Shown here in pieces: positions 63,493 through 64,000 of a stretch of DNA of 64,000 nucleotides. A program made the translations under genes and the position numbers. How positions within the stretch are numbered: the first letter of the stretch is position 1; each line of letters starts with the position of its first letter. Source of the stretch: Nitrospinota bacterium (GTDB taxonomy: Bacteria; Nitrospinota_A; UBA7883; JACRLM01); assembly GCA_016208975.1 (NCBI GenBank), contig JACQXA010000001.1, positions 127,834 through 191,833 on the forward strand, read 5' to 3'. The notes below the pieces were generated by a model. It had not been told where the DNA came from. It worked only from the letters and a program-made list of their open reading frames with translations, and ran no database searches.

Positions 63493-63723
63493 CTACCCCG
63501 CCTTGTCTTCGAACACGTCCTCAAAATGAGTGTCCACATACCTGTCGAGCATGTCGTTGAGCCTGTCCTGGAAATAGTCGATGTCCGCTATATCCGTAAT
63601 ATTGTCCAGGAAATGCCTTATTAAAGACTGAACCACGGCCTCTACCTCTTCCAGGGTGAAATCGTTTTCCACCAGAAGCTTGTTTATCGAGGCAACTACG
63701 TTGCTTATCTTTTTCTGATCCAT
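63493..63723 (-). CDS. Small acidic helical protein, unknown
   Basis: The 76-residue protein starts at ATG 63723 with GGAG nine bases upstream; an in-frame GTG lies just before it. It is nearly all helix and acidic (EEVEAVVQSLIRHFLDNITD, DYFQDRLNDMLDRYVDTHFE). No cysteine, signal or membrane segment is present. I do not recognise the family. The gene follows no other and may share a transcript with the HU-family gene 160 bases downstream. Confidence 0.6.
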   Translation of the reverse strand: MDQKKISNVVASINKLLVENDFTLEEVEAVVQSLIRHFLDNITDIADIDYFQDRLNDMLDRYVDTHFEDVFEDKAG

Positions 63724-64000
63724 CACGGCTCCAAAACGTATCTACTTTTCCGCTGATTATAACAGAAATTAATCTAGGCAAAGAATTTTATCTTTGATTT
63801 TCAAGACGATGTGAAGATTAACTAGGTCCCAAGACCGAAAACCGCTCTTTCTGTGGGAAACCGCGCCTTCTTAAAACCTGCTTCGCCACTTTAGAAACGG
63901 CGCGAACCGCTTGAAAGCCCCTGCCCGCGACTAAAGTCCTATCAGTATGCGATTTAAAGACCCAACTGTAATTTAGCAATTTGGGTTCAATATTCATTTG
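63724..64000. other. Gene-free right edge
   Basis: About 275 bases of mostly AT-rich sequence with no supported gene, RNA or terminator. Confidence 0.5.

Noticed and set aside
63840-63990. Possible RNA gene at the right edge
   Set aside because: Short inverted bits exist, but no tRNA, rRNA or known RNA fold can be drawn.

Overview
The window is a bacterial chromosome segment from a Gram-negative organism. Support for this comes from a secretin, exported c-type cytochromes, a CpoB/YbgF-like lipoprotein, a metal-binding periplasmic protein and many Sec signal peptides. The gene set is mostly housekeeping: parC/parE, lexA, hemB, fbp, pfk, ribF, asd, leuB, selA, typA, glmS. To this are added a fused-subunit 2-oxoacid:ferredoxin oxidoreductase, two-component and c-di-GMP signalling genes, and an MSHA-like pilus operon. 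No rRNA, tRNA, phage, IS transposase or CRISPR array is visible. The gene content, the ferredoxin oxidoreductase and the repeat families fit a deltaproteobacterial or Nitrospinota-like lineage, but this placement is inference; no marker here fixes it.

Layout. 1-365: end of a diguanylate cyclase. 607-5190 (-): parC-parE-tautomerase. 5415-6335 (-): zinc/manganese-type binding protein. 6551-14860 (+): a hexosamine (UDP-GlcNAc) cluster in which GlmU activities are dissected over several genes, with GlmS, a long phosphohexomutase, and an exported spermidine-synthase-like TPR protein. 14935-16164: periplasmic heme protein and TlpA-type thioredoxin. 16513-20319 (-): lexA with a striking 11-bp-phased operator region, a FlgT-like exported protein, YbgF, and fbp. 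20441-21126 (-): a Phd/PIN toxin-antitoxin pair. 21302-22872 (+): hemB-queH. 23083-31827: cheR, DHH phosphoesterase, copA, pfk, ribF, diguanylate cyclase. 31877-33988 (-): leuB-asd. 34338-39400 (+): two regulators, an ABC-F ATPase and selA. 39416-42206: cNMP-binding protein, a 49-residue membrane peptide, DsbA-like protein, hemerythrin. 42679-44550: typA. 44638-48536 (-): response regulator, PAS kinase, NtrB. 48630-51973 (-): 2-oxoacid:ferredoxin oxidoreductase. 52274-53467 (-): paired monoheme cytochromes. 53851-57265: zinc ribbon, BatE, BatD, EF-hand membrane protein. 57441-63010 (+): PilM/N-PilO-PilP-secretin-FlgO-like operon. 63007-63723 (-): HU/IHF protein and a small helical protein.

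Two repeat families run through the spaces between genes. The first is a 149-bp fold-back element with terminal inverted repeats, present eight times. One copy is flanked by a perfect 10-bp direct repeat. Several copies abut or enter genes and supply their stop codons or tails. The second is a 95-bp palindromic element, present twice. The most interesting leads are a GlmU-like protein that has lost key residues in both catalytic domains while sitting between intact single-domain counterparts; the phased lexA operator; the two paralogous exported cytochromes; a LuxR-type regulator with a four-cysteine sensor domain; and the fold-back elements.
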